Shown here piece by piece: positions 1-7,995 of a stretch of DNA of 64,000 nt. The position numbers and the translations under genes were made by a program. This DNA comes from Betaproteobacteria bacterium. Lineage in GTDB: Bacteria; Pseudomonadota; Gammaproteobacteria; Burkholderiales; Usitatibacteraceae. Below the pieces are notes generated by a model. The model was not told the DNA's origin. It saw only the letters and a program-made list of their open reading frames with translations, and did no database searches. The DNA lies in the NCBI GenBank assembly GCA_016720925.1, contig JADKJR010000005.1, forward strand, positions 1-64,000. Reading direction: 5' to 3'. Numbering within the stretch: the first letter of the stretch is position 1; each line of letters opens with the position of its first letter.

Positions 1-227
1 GGCCTTGCGTGGCGAGGCGGAGTCTGCAGCGTCAGTCCGCCGCGCTGATTGACCGCATACACGAGCAGCTCGTTCGCGCCGACAGCGTTGGTGCTGGTAA
101 ACACCCTGCCCGCGCGGAAGCCTTCGTCATCGTCGTCACGGTCATTCGCGACGGCTGAAGTGCCGAGGCCGGCCAGCGCTAGCGTCAGGCCGAGAATTTT
201 CAAAGTGCTGCGTCGATTCATATTCAT
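1..227 (-). CDS. Secreted beta-propeller (lactonase-like) protein, N-terminal part only
   Basis: An open frame enters from the left edge on the minus strand and begins at an ATG at 227, with a CAGGAG ribosome-binding site just upstream (about 235-240). The first 25 or so residues form a Sec-type signal peptide: an Asn/Arg-rich start, then a hydrophobic run (LKILGLTLALAGLG), then an Ala-Val-Ala cleavage region. An acidic patch (DRDDDDE) follows, then the motif VFTSTNAVGANELLVYAV, which resembles the first blade of lactonase-type seven-bladed propellers. About 75 codons are present and the C-terminus lies outside the window. Export is well supported; the enzyme name is a family guess from the short visible part. 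An in-frame ATG at 221 is an alternative start. Confidence 0.6.
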   Translation of the reverse strand, partial: MNMNRRSTLKILGLTLALAGLGTSAVANDRDDDDEGFRAGRVFTSTNAVGANELLVYAVNQRGGLTLQTPPRHAR

Positions 228-990
228 TGGGACACTCCTGAGTTGGATAAAAAGCGAAGCGCGCTGTTCTTGCGGCGCTTTGGCGAGTGTCGTGCAGGGT
301 CACGCCGCAAGTCATCACGAAAAAATAAACGTTTGTGGGGACGTTGACGCATGGCTGCCTGTATTTGGCTTTGCCCACTTCAAAAAGGGACCTTCTCGTC
401 AGAACTGCGCAATGGCAAATTCGAAACGTCTCCGAGCGCCTTTGATTCAATCGTGGCCACGCGTCGACGCACCGTTTGCATTACTTGAACAGGGGAAGTG
501 AGCCGCCACCTGCGAATGGTGCGCTGCAATTAGTCGTAACAGGCGGCCAGCCGGTGTAACTGTCTCAACGCCACAAGCTGAGTACATTGGAACGAGGCGG
601 GTCGTTCGCAAACAATTGATTCCACAGCCTTGGCTTGCGTCTATGTACTTGCGGCTGGACGCTACCAGACTGGCTGAGGCTCAATGACGCAATGTTCTTG
701 CGGAACGACTTGCACAATCAATTCTTGTGGCCCATCGGAATCACCTCCAAGCCGCGCTCCAGGTCGTTCACTCGGGCAGCGTCTGAAATTGTGGTAAAGC
801 GTCGGCAAATAGAAGATGGTAGATCCCGCCATACGAAAGCGCGGACAAACGGCGACATCAAGCACCAGCGCGCTTTTTCAGGCGTTTGTGCTCCGGGGAG
901 CGCGCCAAATGGACTTCTACACATCGTCATTCGTTCCAGTCCATCTACCTCGCGTCCTTCATGTTATTCACCCTCGTTCCGCGTATCGCG
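228..990. other. Gene-free stretch, no recognisable content
   Basis: About 760 bases lie between the divergently placed 5' end of the exported propeller protein and the 3' end of the SMR transporter. Several open frames of 60-150 codons exist on both strands, but none has a ribosome-binding site together with a recognisable domain, and frames on opposite strands overlap without one being clearly better. The stretch may hold the promoter of the propeller gene (near 240-330) and eroded coding sequence, but I can identify neither. Confidence 0.4.
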
Positions 991-1317
991 CTATAACCCG
1001 ACAACACCCAACACAATGAGCGCCGTGCTCGCCAGCTTCATCGCTGTGACCGGCTCCTTGAAGTAGAGTAACCAACTGCCGAAAATAAGGACGGTGCCGA
1101 TGCCAGACCACAGAGCGTAAACCACCGACAAGCCCAGCGCGCGGACCACCATGGTATTGAGGAGAAACGAGACGGCGTAGAAAACGAAGATCAAGATTGA
1201 CGGGGTGAGTCGCGTGAACCCTTCGGACAAGCGCATGCTGGTGGTGCCACAGACCTCGAAAATGATTGCGCACGACAACACGAACCATGCATCGTTGACG
1301 CTCAGGATCGGAAGCAT
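991..1317 (-). CDS. Small multidrug resistance (SMR) family efflux protein
   Basis: The 108-residue product has the length and four-helix pattern of the SMR family (EmrE/SugE/QacE). The membrane-embedded glutamate of the family is seen at residue 21 in IIFEVCGTTSMRLSEGF, and the third helix carries the conserved WSGIGTVLIFG segment. Members work as dimers in the inner membrane, exchanging protons for hydrophobic cations or guanidinium-like compounds; substrate cannot be told from sequence alone. It lies 38 bp downstream of the broken NTF2-like gene on the same strand and is probably the last gene of the detoxification operon that starts near 5008. The frame is intact, unlike its upstream neighbours. 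Confidence 0.9.
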   Translation of the reverse strand: MLPILSVNDAWFVLSCAIIFEVCGTTSMRLSEGFTRLTPSILIFVFYAVSFLLNTMVVRALGLSVVYALWSGIGTVLIFGSWLLYFKEPVTAMKLASTALIVLGVVGL

Positions 1318-1355
1318 AATTGTTCACTCAACGACTTGCGGATGTGCATCATCGA

Positions 1356-1752
1356 TTACGCAACCAACGCGGCACGAACGAGTGCGGTGTCTGTATACAT
1401 GTCGAAGCGTGCAAGTTTGCCATCGCGTATTTTCCAGCGGTGCGCGAATGCCGCGCGCATCGTTTTCCAGTCGCGTTGGCGATACCTCCGTAGACGCCGA
1501 ACGCCACCACCTGATCTCCGGCCTCGATGTAGTCGTTGGGCGCCGCGGAAAACTCTTTCCAATCGCGAGCAAGTGGAACCAGTAGTTTTTCCACGACTTC
1601 CTGCGGGGTTCGCCAGGTACCGCTGTAATAGGGGAACCCTTCGGCTTCGGTCCACTCAAGGCTCGGATGCAGCAGTTAAGGATGGCGTCGACATCGCCGC
1701 ACGCGATTGCGGCGTAAAAAGAACTGACAATTTCTCTTGCCGAGAGTGCGAC
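1356..1752 (-). pseudogene. Nuclear transport factor 2 / SnoaL-like protein, frameshifted
   Basis: The protein can be pieced together from three minus-strand frames. It starts with SAREIVSSFYAAIACGDVDA (typical NTF2-like first helix), continues after a shift near 1675 with EKLLVPLARDWKEFSAAPND and AGDQVVAFGVYGGI, and after a second shift at the A/T run 1463-1466 ends with AFAHRWKIRDGKLARFDMY. Each shift is repaired by adding one base (AAC to AACC; AAAA to AAAAA). No ATG is seen at the expected start, where a Shine-Dalgarno-like GGGAGG (1764-1770) precedes GCACTC. NTF2-like proteins of this kind are small cone-shaped isomerase/hydrolase-type folds of uncertain substrate. Real decay or sequencing error cannot be separated by eye. 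Confidence 0.7.
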
Positions 1753-1759
1753 GGCGCCT

Positions 1760-2398
1760 CCCTGACCGCTACCCGTACGTCTTGCGGCATCACCCGCTGC
1801 GGCGATTGCGGCGGCAAAGCCGGCCGTTGGATCCGCGGTTAGCAGCGTCGGTTGGAAACGGATTTCCTCGATGGCCGTGACGCCCGCCTGATTGAGCCAT
1901 GCCTTCAAATAAGTCGAGTGGTGATCGGTGCCGAAGGCTGGTGGTGGCGTTGCTGGTGAATACGCCGCTTGTATAGGCGATGGTCGCGCTCTTGTTCCTC
2001 AGCAAGCCGAAATAGCCACTCGCCGGGTCCAGACCGAACAGCAGCCCCGGCTGGTGGATGAGATCGATATAGTGTTTGAGCGGATAGGGAATCCCGCCGT
2101 TTCACATCGGCACCGCGAACAGATAATGGTCGGCGGCAATAAACCGATTGGCCAGCGCGGTAAGTTCGTCCCACGCGGTCTTCTCCTCAGCACCATGCGC
2201 CGCGCCGGTAATGACAGACATTTTTGCATTCACTTTGTTGCCATCAAATTCGGGCAACCGCTCGTGCCACACATCCAAAACATCGACAACGAGGTTGGGC
2301 GTGTTTGTTTTCAATGTGGCGAGATACGCGTCTGCAATCGAGATCGACTTCGAGTCAGCGCCGCGTGGCGAGGCCTTGATATAGAGAAGCTTGGTCAT
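1760..2398 (-). pseudogene. azoR: FMN-dependent NADH-azoreductase, broken by a stop and a frameshift
   Basis: The N-terminus MTKLLYIKASPRGADSKSIS is the flavodoxin-like start of AzoR, with the phosphate-binding SPRG..S loop for FMN. At 2102-2104 a TGA interrupts the conserved VPM-W-NGGIPYPLKHYID segment where Trp (TGG) is expected; the frame then continues through LIHQPGLLFG and KSATIAYTSGVFTS. Near 1938-1946 a frameshift moves the C-terminus (YLKAWLNQAGVTAIEEIRFQ) into another frame. AzoR enzymes reduce azo dyes and quinones with NADH and are stress-response proteins. The gene lies 41 bp behind the carboxymuconolactone-decarboxylase-like gene and runs into the NTF2-like gene. The family assignment is firm; whether the lesions are real is not. 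Confidence 0.8.
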
Positions 2399-2439
2399 GG
2401 ATTTCTTTCGCTTAGTGAGAATACGTCGAGTTGCCGCGG

Positions 2440-3003
2440 CTACTTGCTTGCTGACCAGGCATTGGCCTGGAACACGGTATCAACCGGCGTCTGTGCGATG
2501 TGGTTAAAGTAGTTCGACATCACCTTAAGACTGGTACCGAGAATCACATCCAGCAACGATTGGCGCGTATAGCCTGCCGCCATGAAAGATTGAACATCGG
2601 CGTCAGCTGGCCACCCGCGACTCTCGACGAGCTTGATCGTGAACTGGCGTAGCGCTTCCAGTTTGGCATCGGCAATGGGTGTGTCATTGCGGAGTGCGGC
2701 AATGACATTTGCTGGAACCTTCGCGCCTTGCGAGATGGTGGTGTGTGCCGCCATGCAGTAGGTGCAATCGTTTAGCCGATTCGAAGTCATGAGGATGATC
2801 TGGCGTTCGGTTTCACTCAACGCGGTCTTATTGAAGATGCCGGCTACTGACATATAGCCTTCGAGCAGGGCAGGCGATTCGGCCATGCCGCCGAGAAGAT
2901 TGGGCAGGAAACCGAATGCCTGCTTTGCGCCAATCAAAAATGGTTTGCTCGCTTCAGACGCGGTTTCGACGGTATAGGTAGTAAATTGCGTTGGTGTTTT
3001 CAT
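2440..3003 (-). CDS. Carboxymuconolactone decarboxylase / AhpD-like protein
   Basis: The 187-residue protein carries the CMD/AhpD signature NDCTYCMAAHTT, with Cys80, Cys83 and His87 in the C-x2-C-x3-H arrangement typical of alkylhydroperoxidase-type members, so a thiol-based peroxidase role is more likely than ring-cleavage decarboxylation. The start at 3003 (MKTPTQ) is chosen over an earlier in-frame ATG at 3072 because GAGAGACC precedes it and because homologues begin here. It follows the SDR gene by about 114 bp and precedes azoR by 41 bp on the same strand, fitting a redox-detoxification operon. The frame is intact. Confidence 0.85.
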   Translation of the reverse strand: MKTPTQFTTYTVETASEASKPFLIGAKQAFGFLPNLLGGMAESPALLEGYMSVAGIFNKTALSETERQIILMTSNRLNDCTYCMAAHTTISQGAKVPANVIAALRNDTPIADAKLEALRQFTIKLVESRGWPADADVQSFMAAGYTRQSLLDVILGTSLKVMSNYFNHIAQTPVDTVFQANAWSASK

Positions 3004-3117
3004 GGTTGGTCTCTCGATTTTGAAATTGATGGGTGGCGGACAGGCCGGACGAAAGTTGTGGGCAACTTTCATTCCGGTCGTTCAGCAATACTTTGGCAGC
3101 TCTTCCGGCGTCGCTCG

Positions 3118-3995
3118 TTAGGCGATTTTTCCGGTGCTCCAGTCCCAGCGCCTTAACCACACCGGCCTGTAAAGGCGCGGTCTGCGTATTGATCGTGGCA
3201 GAGCCAAAGTCGGCGCCAACCACTGTGCGTGCGGCGCGTGTGCCCTTGGGCTGCGCGACGATTTTGCCGATCGCTTCTGCCACATCGTGTGGATTCGGCG
3301 CATCCGCCGCGCTGAAGATGGTCGTGAAATGCTTGAACATCGCGCCGGGGATCTCGCCAATCGCGCCGTATGCGCCAACCCGCGCGTTGTCGGACGGGAC
3401 TTGCACACTGCCGTACATGTTGGTTGGATAGGCGCTCGGCTGCACCAAGACTATTTCCACGCCGAGTTGCGATAGTTCGTAGCGATACGAATCGGTAAGC
3501 GCTTCGACAGCAAATTTGGTGGCGCCGTAAATGCCGAAAGGGAAACGTGACCCTGCCGAGGATGGAGCCCACATTGATGACGAGACCGTCTTTTTGCATG
3601 CGCATGTGCGGCAAGACCGCGCGCAAGGTGCGTTGAACACCAACGACATTGACGTCGAACTGTTTTGTCACTTGTTCATCGGTGAAGCCTTCGCTCACAC
3701 CCGCCGTCGCGTACCCGGCGTTGTTGATCAAGACATCGACGCGCCCACGCTCGGCAACAACACGCGCCACTGCACGATTCACTGAGCCAGTTGAAGTAAC
3801 GTCGAGTTCGATAATTTTGAGGGACAACTTCTCTTTCGCCGCTTCCAGTGCCAATGACTCGGCATTGGCTTTGTTTCGGGTCGCGACCTCGCGCATCGAC
3901 GCGTAAATATCGTGGCCTGCACGGGCGAGGGTCAATGCGGTGTCGCGACCGAAGCCGCTGCTGGCACCAGTGATCAGGATGGTTTTTGCGTTCAT
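3118..3995 (-). CDS. Short-chain dehydrogenase/reductase, with apparent frameshifts
   Basis: A classical SDR: the NAD(P)-binding TGASSGFG lies at residues 9-16 and NNAG at 91-94, with the catalytic Ser in NVGSILGR and the catalytic Tyr/Lys in YGATKFA. The first frame runs to TFPF (residue 153), and the rest (GIYGATKFAVEALTDSYRY onwards) is in another frame; removing one A from the AAA at 3537-3539 restores it. A second one-base excess in the T run 3126-3130 would explain why the frame misses the natural stop at 3118 (...HRKIA). It lies 38 bp after the alpha/beta hydrolase gene. Substrate is not predictable; the Arg after the glycine motif hints at NADP but is weak evidence. Confidence 0.8.
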
Positions 3996-4033
3996 GTGAC
4001 AGTGTTCCTTTGAATGGACGAATTGAATTGGGG

Positions 4034-5008
4034 TTACGTCATTTCGAACGTGCGTTTGATTCGGGTGGCAATATCGGCAGCGTGTTCTTCAAGAACAAAA
4101 TGCCCGCCGTCATAAAGGCGCACATCGATGTGTTTCAAATCTTTTTTGTATGCTTCCGCGCCAGCGACGGTGAACGCGAAGTCTCCCTTGCCCCAAACGA
4201 CAAGCGTCTTTGGTTGATGCTGACGAAAGTAGGCGTGCCAGGCGTCGTACAGGCCGACGTTGGTTTGGTAATTCACGAATAGCTTCATTTGGATCGCATC
4301 GTTGCCAGGACGATCCAATAGCGCTTGGTCGTGTGTCCACGCATCAGGGTTAAGCGCGACCGGATTGTGCGCGCCCTGTGTGTACTGGAATTTCGTCGTT
4401 TCAGCTTTGAGGAAACCTCGCGCCGCACTGATGGTTTTGTCGTTCTGCTCTTTCCAAAGCGGCATGAAGACGCCGCCGAGCATTTCACTCACGCCTTCAA
4501 TGTAGGCATTGGAATTCTGAACAACCAACCCCTTTACGCGGGCTGGCTGGGCGGTCGCAATGCGCATCCCCACCGGGCCGCCGTAGTCGTGCATGTAAAG
4601 GACGTAATTCTTGACCTTGAGCTGGTCGAGCAAGCCTTGCATGGACGTGGCGAGGTTGTCGAACGTGTAATCGTACTTGTCGACTGTCGGCATATCGGAA
4701 TAGCCGAATCCCGGCATGTCAGGCGCAATCACATGGAATTTGCCGGCCAGCAATGGAATCAGATCGCGAAACATGTGCGATGACGATGGAAAGCCATGCA
4801 GCAAAACAATCGTCCGCGCCGCGGAAGGGTCACCCGCTTCGCGATAAAACAATTGCACGCCATTCACTGTTGCATAGTGATATTGCGTTGCGGCGGCGGA
4901 TTGCATTTGCATTTGTGCGTGCGGCGCGGCAGTTACCGTGTTGGCAGCGGTGCCGATGGCGAGCGCCGCAAGTAGCGGCCATGTTTTGAATATTCGAGCA
5001 TGAGACAT
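4034..5008 (-). CDS. Exported alpha/beta hydrolase (epoxide hydrolase/dehalogenase-like)
   Basis: A 324-residue protein with a Sec signal peptide (hydrophobic WPLLAALAIGTAANTVTA, cleavage near TAA-AP). The alpha/beta hydrolase fold is clear: oxyanion-hole HGFPSSSHMF at about 71-80, then MHDYGGPVGMRIA, whose nucleophile-elbow residue is Asp (about 141) rather than Ser. Asp nucleophiles are typical of epoxide hydrolases and haloalkane dehalogenases. The C-terminal catalytic His is in DGGHFVLEEH. The start at 5008 is preferred to the ATG at 5014 because AGGAG (5017-5021) sits 8 nt before it. It is the first gene of a six-gene minus-strand block and is divergent from the CGNR regulator. The periplasmic location is inferred. 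Confidence 0.85.
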   Translation of the reverse strand: MSHARIFKTWPLLAALAIGTAANTVTAAPHAQMQMQSAAATQYHYATVNGVQLFYREAGDPSAARTIVLLHGFPSSSHMFRDLIPLLAGKFHVIAPDMPGFGYSDMPTVDKYDYTFDNLATSMQGLLDQLKVKNYVLYMHDYGGPVGMRIATAQPARVKGLVVQNSNAYIEGVSEMLGGVFMPLWKEQNDKTISAARGFLKAETTKFQYTQGAHNPVALNPDAWTHDQALLDRPGNDAIQMKLFVNYQTNVGLYDAWHAYFRQHQPKTLVVWGKGDFAFTVAGAEAYKKDLKHIDVRLYDGGHFVLEEHAADIATRIKRTFEMT

Positions 5009-5079
5009 TTTCATTTCTCCTGTTGGTGTGACAAAGACCGGCGCAATCCGCGTAGTGGCGTGACGATTGCCGAATTGAG

Positions 5080-5153
5080 TTGTAACTTGTCAAATGACAT
5101 TTATAGAGTTACATATCAATTGTAACTTGTCAACAATATTTTTTCCAGTTACA
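5080..5153. promoter_or_regulatory. Two tandem inverted repeats in the divergent promoter region
   Basis: Between the divergent hydrolase and CGNR genes, the pattern TGTAAC-N21-GTTACA occurs twice: 5081-5113 and 5121-5153. The period is exactly 40 bp, and both copies begin with the 14-mer TTGTAACTTGTCAA (5080-5093 and 5120-5133). The surroundings are AT-rich, unlike the flanks. This layout, two dyads on the same helix face about four turns apart, is what a cooperative dimeric regulator would need. The likely user is the adjacent CGNR protein or an unlinked TetR/MarR-type factor; that is inference. Confidence 0.6.
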
Positions 5154-5218
5154 TTGCCGAGGGTCAAGCAAGGGTGTTTCCAAGTGGAAATATCTTTTGC
5201 AGGAAGGAAAACATTCAG

Positions 5219-5835
5219 ATGTCAGACAAAGCATTTTTTATCGGCGATCACGCCGCACTCGATTTCTTGAACACCATCGCCGCACCGCGCAGCGAGGCGA
5301 TTGAATTCCTTCCTGATGGCGAGGCATACGTGACATGGCTGTCCGATGCCGGTCTGATCGATCCCGATCAGGCGCCTGCGCTGCTGGAGGCTTTCGGCAG
5401 GCCGGCCCTCGACCGGGTGGCGCGCGAGGCGCGAGATTTACGGGAGTGGTTTCGGCAGTGGATCGCGAAACCGGTTACCACGCAGGCTCACCGGCCCGCG
5501 CCGAAAATCGCGGCGGAGGCCATTACAACGCTTAATCAGATTCTGGCGTTGGACAGCATTCATCGCCAGCTGGAAGCGTCCGCCCAGCGCACGGTATTGC
5601 GGCAAAAACGCGAACTGACAAAAGCGAGGCAGTTGCTCGTGCCCATCGCGGAGGCCATCGCAGAACTATTGACCGACGGCGACCAGTATTGGTCAAGCGC
5701 TGCGCGAACCCGAGTTGCACGCTCTGGTTCTATGATCGAACCAAGGCGCACCGGCGGCTGTTTTGCAGCGCGGCTGTATGCGGAAATCGGGCGAAGGTGG
5801 CGGCGTTTCGTGAGCGGCAACGACAGGCGAAATAG
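5219..5835 (+). CDS. ABATE/CGNR zinc-finger putative transcription regulator, with a frameshift
   Basis: Starts at ATG 5219 behind AGGAAGG (5201-5207). The N-terminal part (GDHAALDFLNTIAAPRSE) is the ABATE domain of putative stress-induced regulators. The C-terminal zinc finger is present but in another frame: RCANPSCTLWFYDRTK, then CSAAVCGNRAKVAAFRERQ, holding the two Cys pairs and the name-giving CGNR. Adding one T to the TT at 5689-5690 joins the frames (reading GDQYLVKRC) and gives a protein of about 205 residues ending at 5835. It is transcribed away from the hydrolase-to-SMR block, the usual position for a local regulator, and probably binds the inverted repeats between them. The family is recognised from both halves; DNA targets of such proteins are little known. 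Confidence 0.8.
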
Positions 5836-6044
5836 GCGCACGCGCATGGAATTTGAACTGCGCGCAGCCGACATGGATCCGCTTCAAGTTTTGAACGGAT
5901 TCGCCGTCGAGTGCCGCACCCAATCATTGACGAGTGACCAATGTATCAAGCGCAACTCATGAGCCGGGCCATTTTTCATGTTCGTCCAGTCTCAATTGCG
6001 CGGTCGAGACATTGCGTCTCAAATCTTTCGGCGGAGCAGGTCAA

Positions 6045-6704
6045 ATGAAGCGTCAATACTTGGGTGACTCAAAGGACAGTTTCAAATGGGACTATCACCA
6101 TTTTCTGGTTGAGGCCCTGGGATATCGCCATCTCAGGATTGCATGGGTGATGACGCCCGATGACGATGGGACGCACGGAAAGACCGCTCCCGAACTCTTT
6201 CCGGCGAGGCAGGAAATATTGAGATTCTGTCACCAATTGCGATCCACACGGGACCCAGCGTTACTGTTGGAGTTGCCCGCCACCACCGGTGCACGCTATG
6301 CGGTTAGCTTCGATAATCCAAACGAAAACCTGGCTGGCAACGGCTATTCGTATTTCGCGGACATCGATGCCGGCACAGACCAAGTCTTCTTTGTCGACCC
6401 GGACAACGGGTTTGAGCCCGAACGCAATCCGTCCGAGCGTCACGTTCGCTATGCCGATATTGATCGAATCGTTAAAACAGCTTCTCCGGACTCCGTGATC
6501 ACGGTGTTTCAGCATCACCGGCGGAAAAAATTTCCTGACGATTTTGCGCGCATTCGCGAGCGGCTTGACAGCGGATTTTCGACTGCGATCTATTGGCATT
6601 CCCTGATGTTTGTGTGCCTGTCGTCGTCACGTGAAACGATCGATAGCGTTTGTGCGATCAATCGCGAGTACGCAAAGAACCACCCGGTCATCGTACTCGT
6701 CTGA
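6045..6704 (+). CDS. Conserved protein of unknown function
   Basis: A 219-residue soluble protein; the start at 6045 (MKRQYLGDSKDSFKWDYHHF) is chosen because sequence upstream in the same frame looks non-coding, though only a weak AGCAGG precedes the ATG. No domain is recognised. Visible traits: a charged, aromatic-rich N-terminus, a TPDDDGTHGKTAPELFPARQ loop around 37-55, a DPDNGFEPER acidic turn, and a C-terminal part rich in Arg/His (QHHRRKKFPDDFARIRERL). No signal peptide or membrane helix. It follows the CGNR gene by about 210 bp on the same strand, with no obvious operon link, and its 3' end lies about 80 bp before the left arm of a split palindromic repeat. Confidence 0.6.
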   Translation: MKRQYLGDSKDSFKWDYHHFLVEALGYRHLRIAWVMTPDDDGTHGKTAPELFPARQEILRFCHQLRSTRDPALLLELPATTGARYAVSFDNPNENLAGNGYSYFADIDAGTDQVFFVDPDNGFEPERNPSERHVRYADIDRIVKTASPDSVITVFQHHRRKKFPDDFARIRERLDSGFSTAIYWHSLMFVCLSSSRETIDSVCAINREYAKNHPVIVLV

Positions 6705-6788
6705 CGTTGCGATCAAATCGAACGACCTGACAATCGCGCCGGAGATTGCGCGTGGCCTTTTGCCACGAGCGGGCTCAATGGACAAGAT

Positions 6789-6814
6789 GAAACACGAGCA
6801 CGGACGCGGCTCCT

Positions 6815-6817
<3 letters not shown>
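6789..6817 (+). repeat. Dispersed palindromic repeat, copy 1, left arm
   Basis: The bases around AAACACGAGCACGGACGCGG match, with a few changes, the left arm of the repeat family seen at 11968, 19328, 30073, 39131, 54376 and 57453 (consensus AAACTCAAGCACTGGCGCGG). Its right arm is 1 kb away at 7821-7853, beyond the G/C tract. All intact copies have arms separated by only 10-30 bp, so the two halves were presumably adjacent in the real genome. Confidence 0.55.
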
Positions 6818-7817
<1,000 letters not shown>

Positions 7818-7820
7818 TAG

Positions 7821-7853
7821 CTGAAACGCCGCGCCAGTTCTTGTGTTTGCATC
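7821..7853 (+). repeat. Dispersed palindromic repeat, copy 1, right arm
   Basis: CTGAAACGCCGCGCCAGT followed by TCTTGTGTTTGC corresponds to the right arm of the repeat family (GCACCAGTGCTTGTGTTTGC in the copy ending at 12035). It begins immediately after the G/C tract ends, so the tract occupies exactly the loop of the palindrome. Confidence 0.6.
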
Positions 7854-7995
7854 TACCTTTTGGTCGGATTGTCCCGGCCGCATCGGCCCTTGCCTGACGC
7901 GTTCGCGGGGTCTTTTTGTTGCCGTGACGGCCCGCGCTTGCGCCGCCGCGCCCACCGGCCAATAATGAAGGATTTGCCTGAGGCGTCCCTCATCG

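Noticed and set aside
635..1066. A 143-codon plus-strand frame and overlapping minus-strand frames between the propeller gene and the SMR gene
   Set aside because: No ribosome-binding site, no domain, internal amino-acid composition typical of shadow frames, and overlap with the real SMR gene.
2954..3120. A C-terminal extension of the SDR running into the CMD-like gene
   Set aside because: The extension has no family support, and removing one base in the T run 3126-3130 gives the natural stop at 3118.
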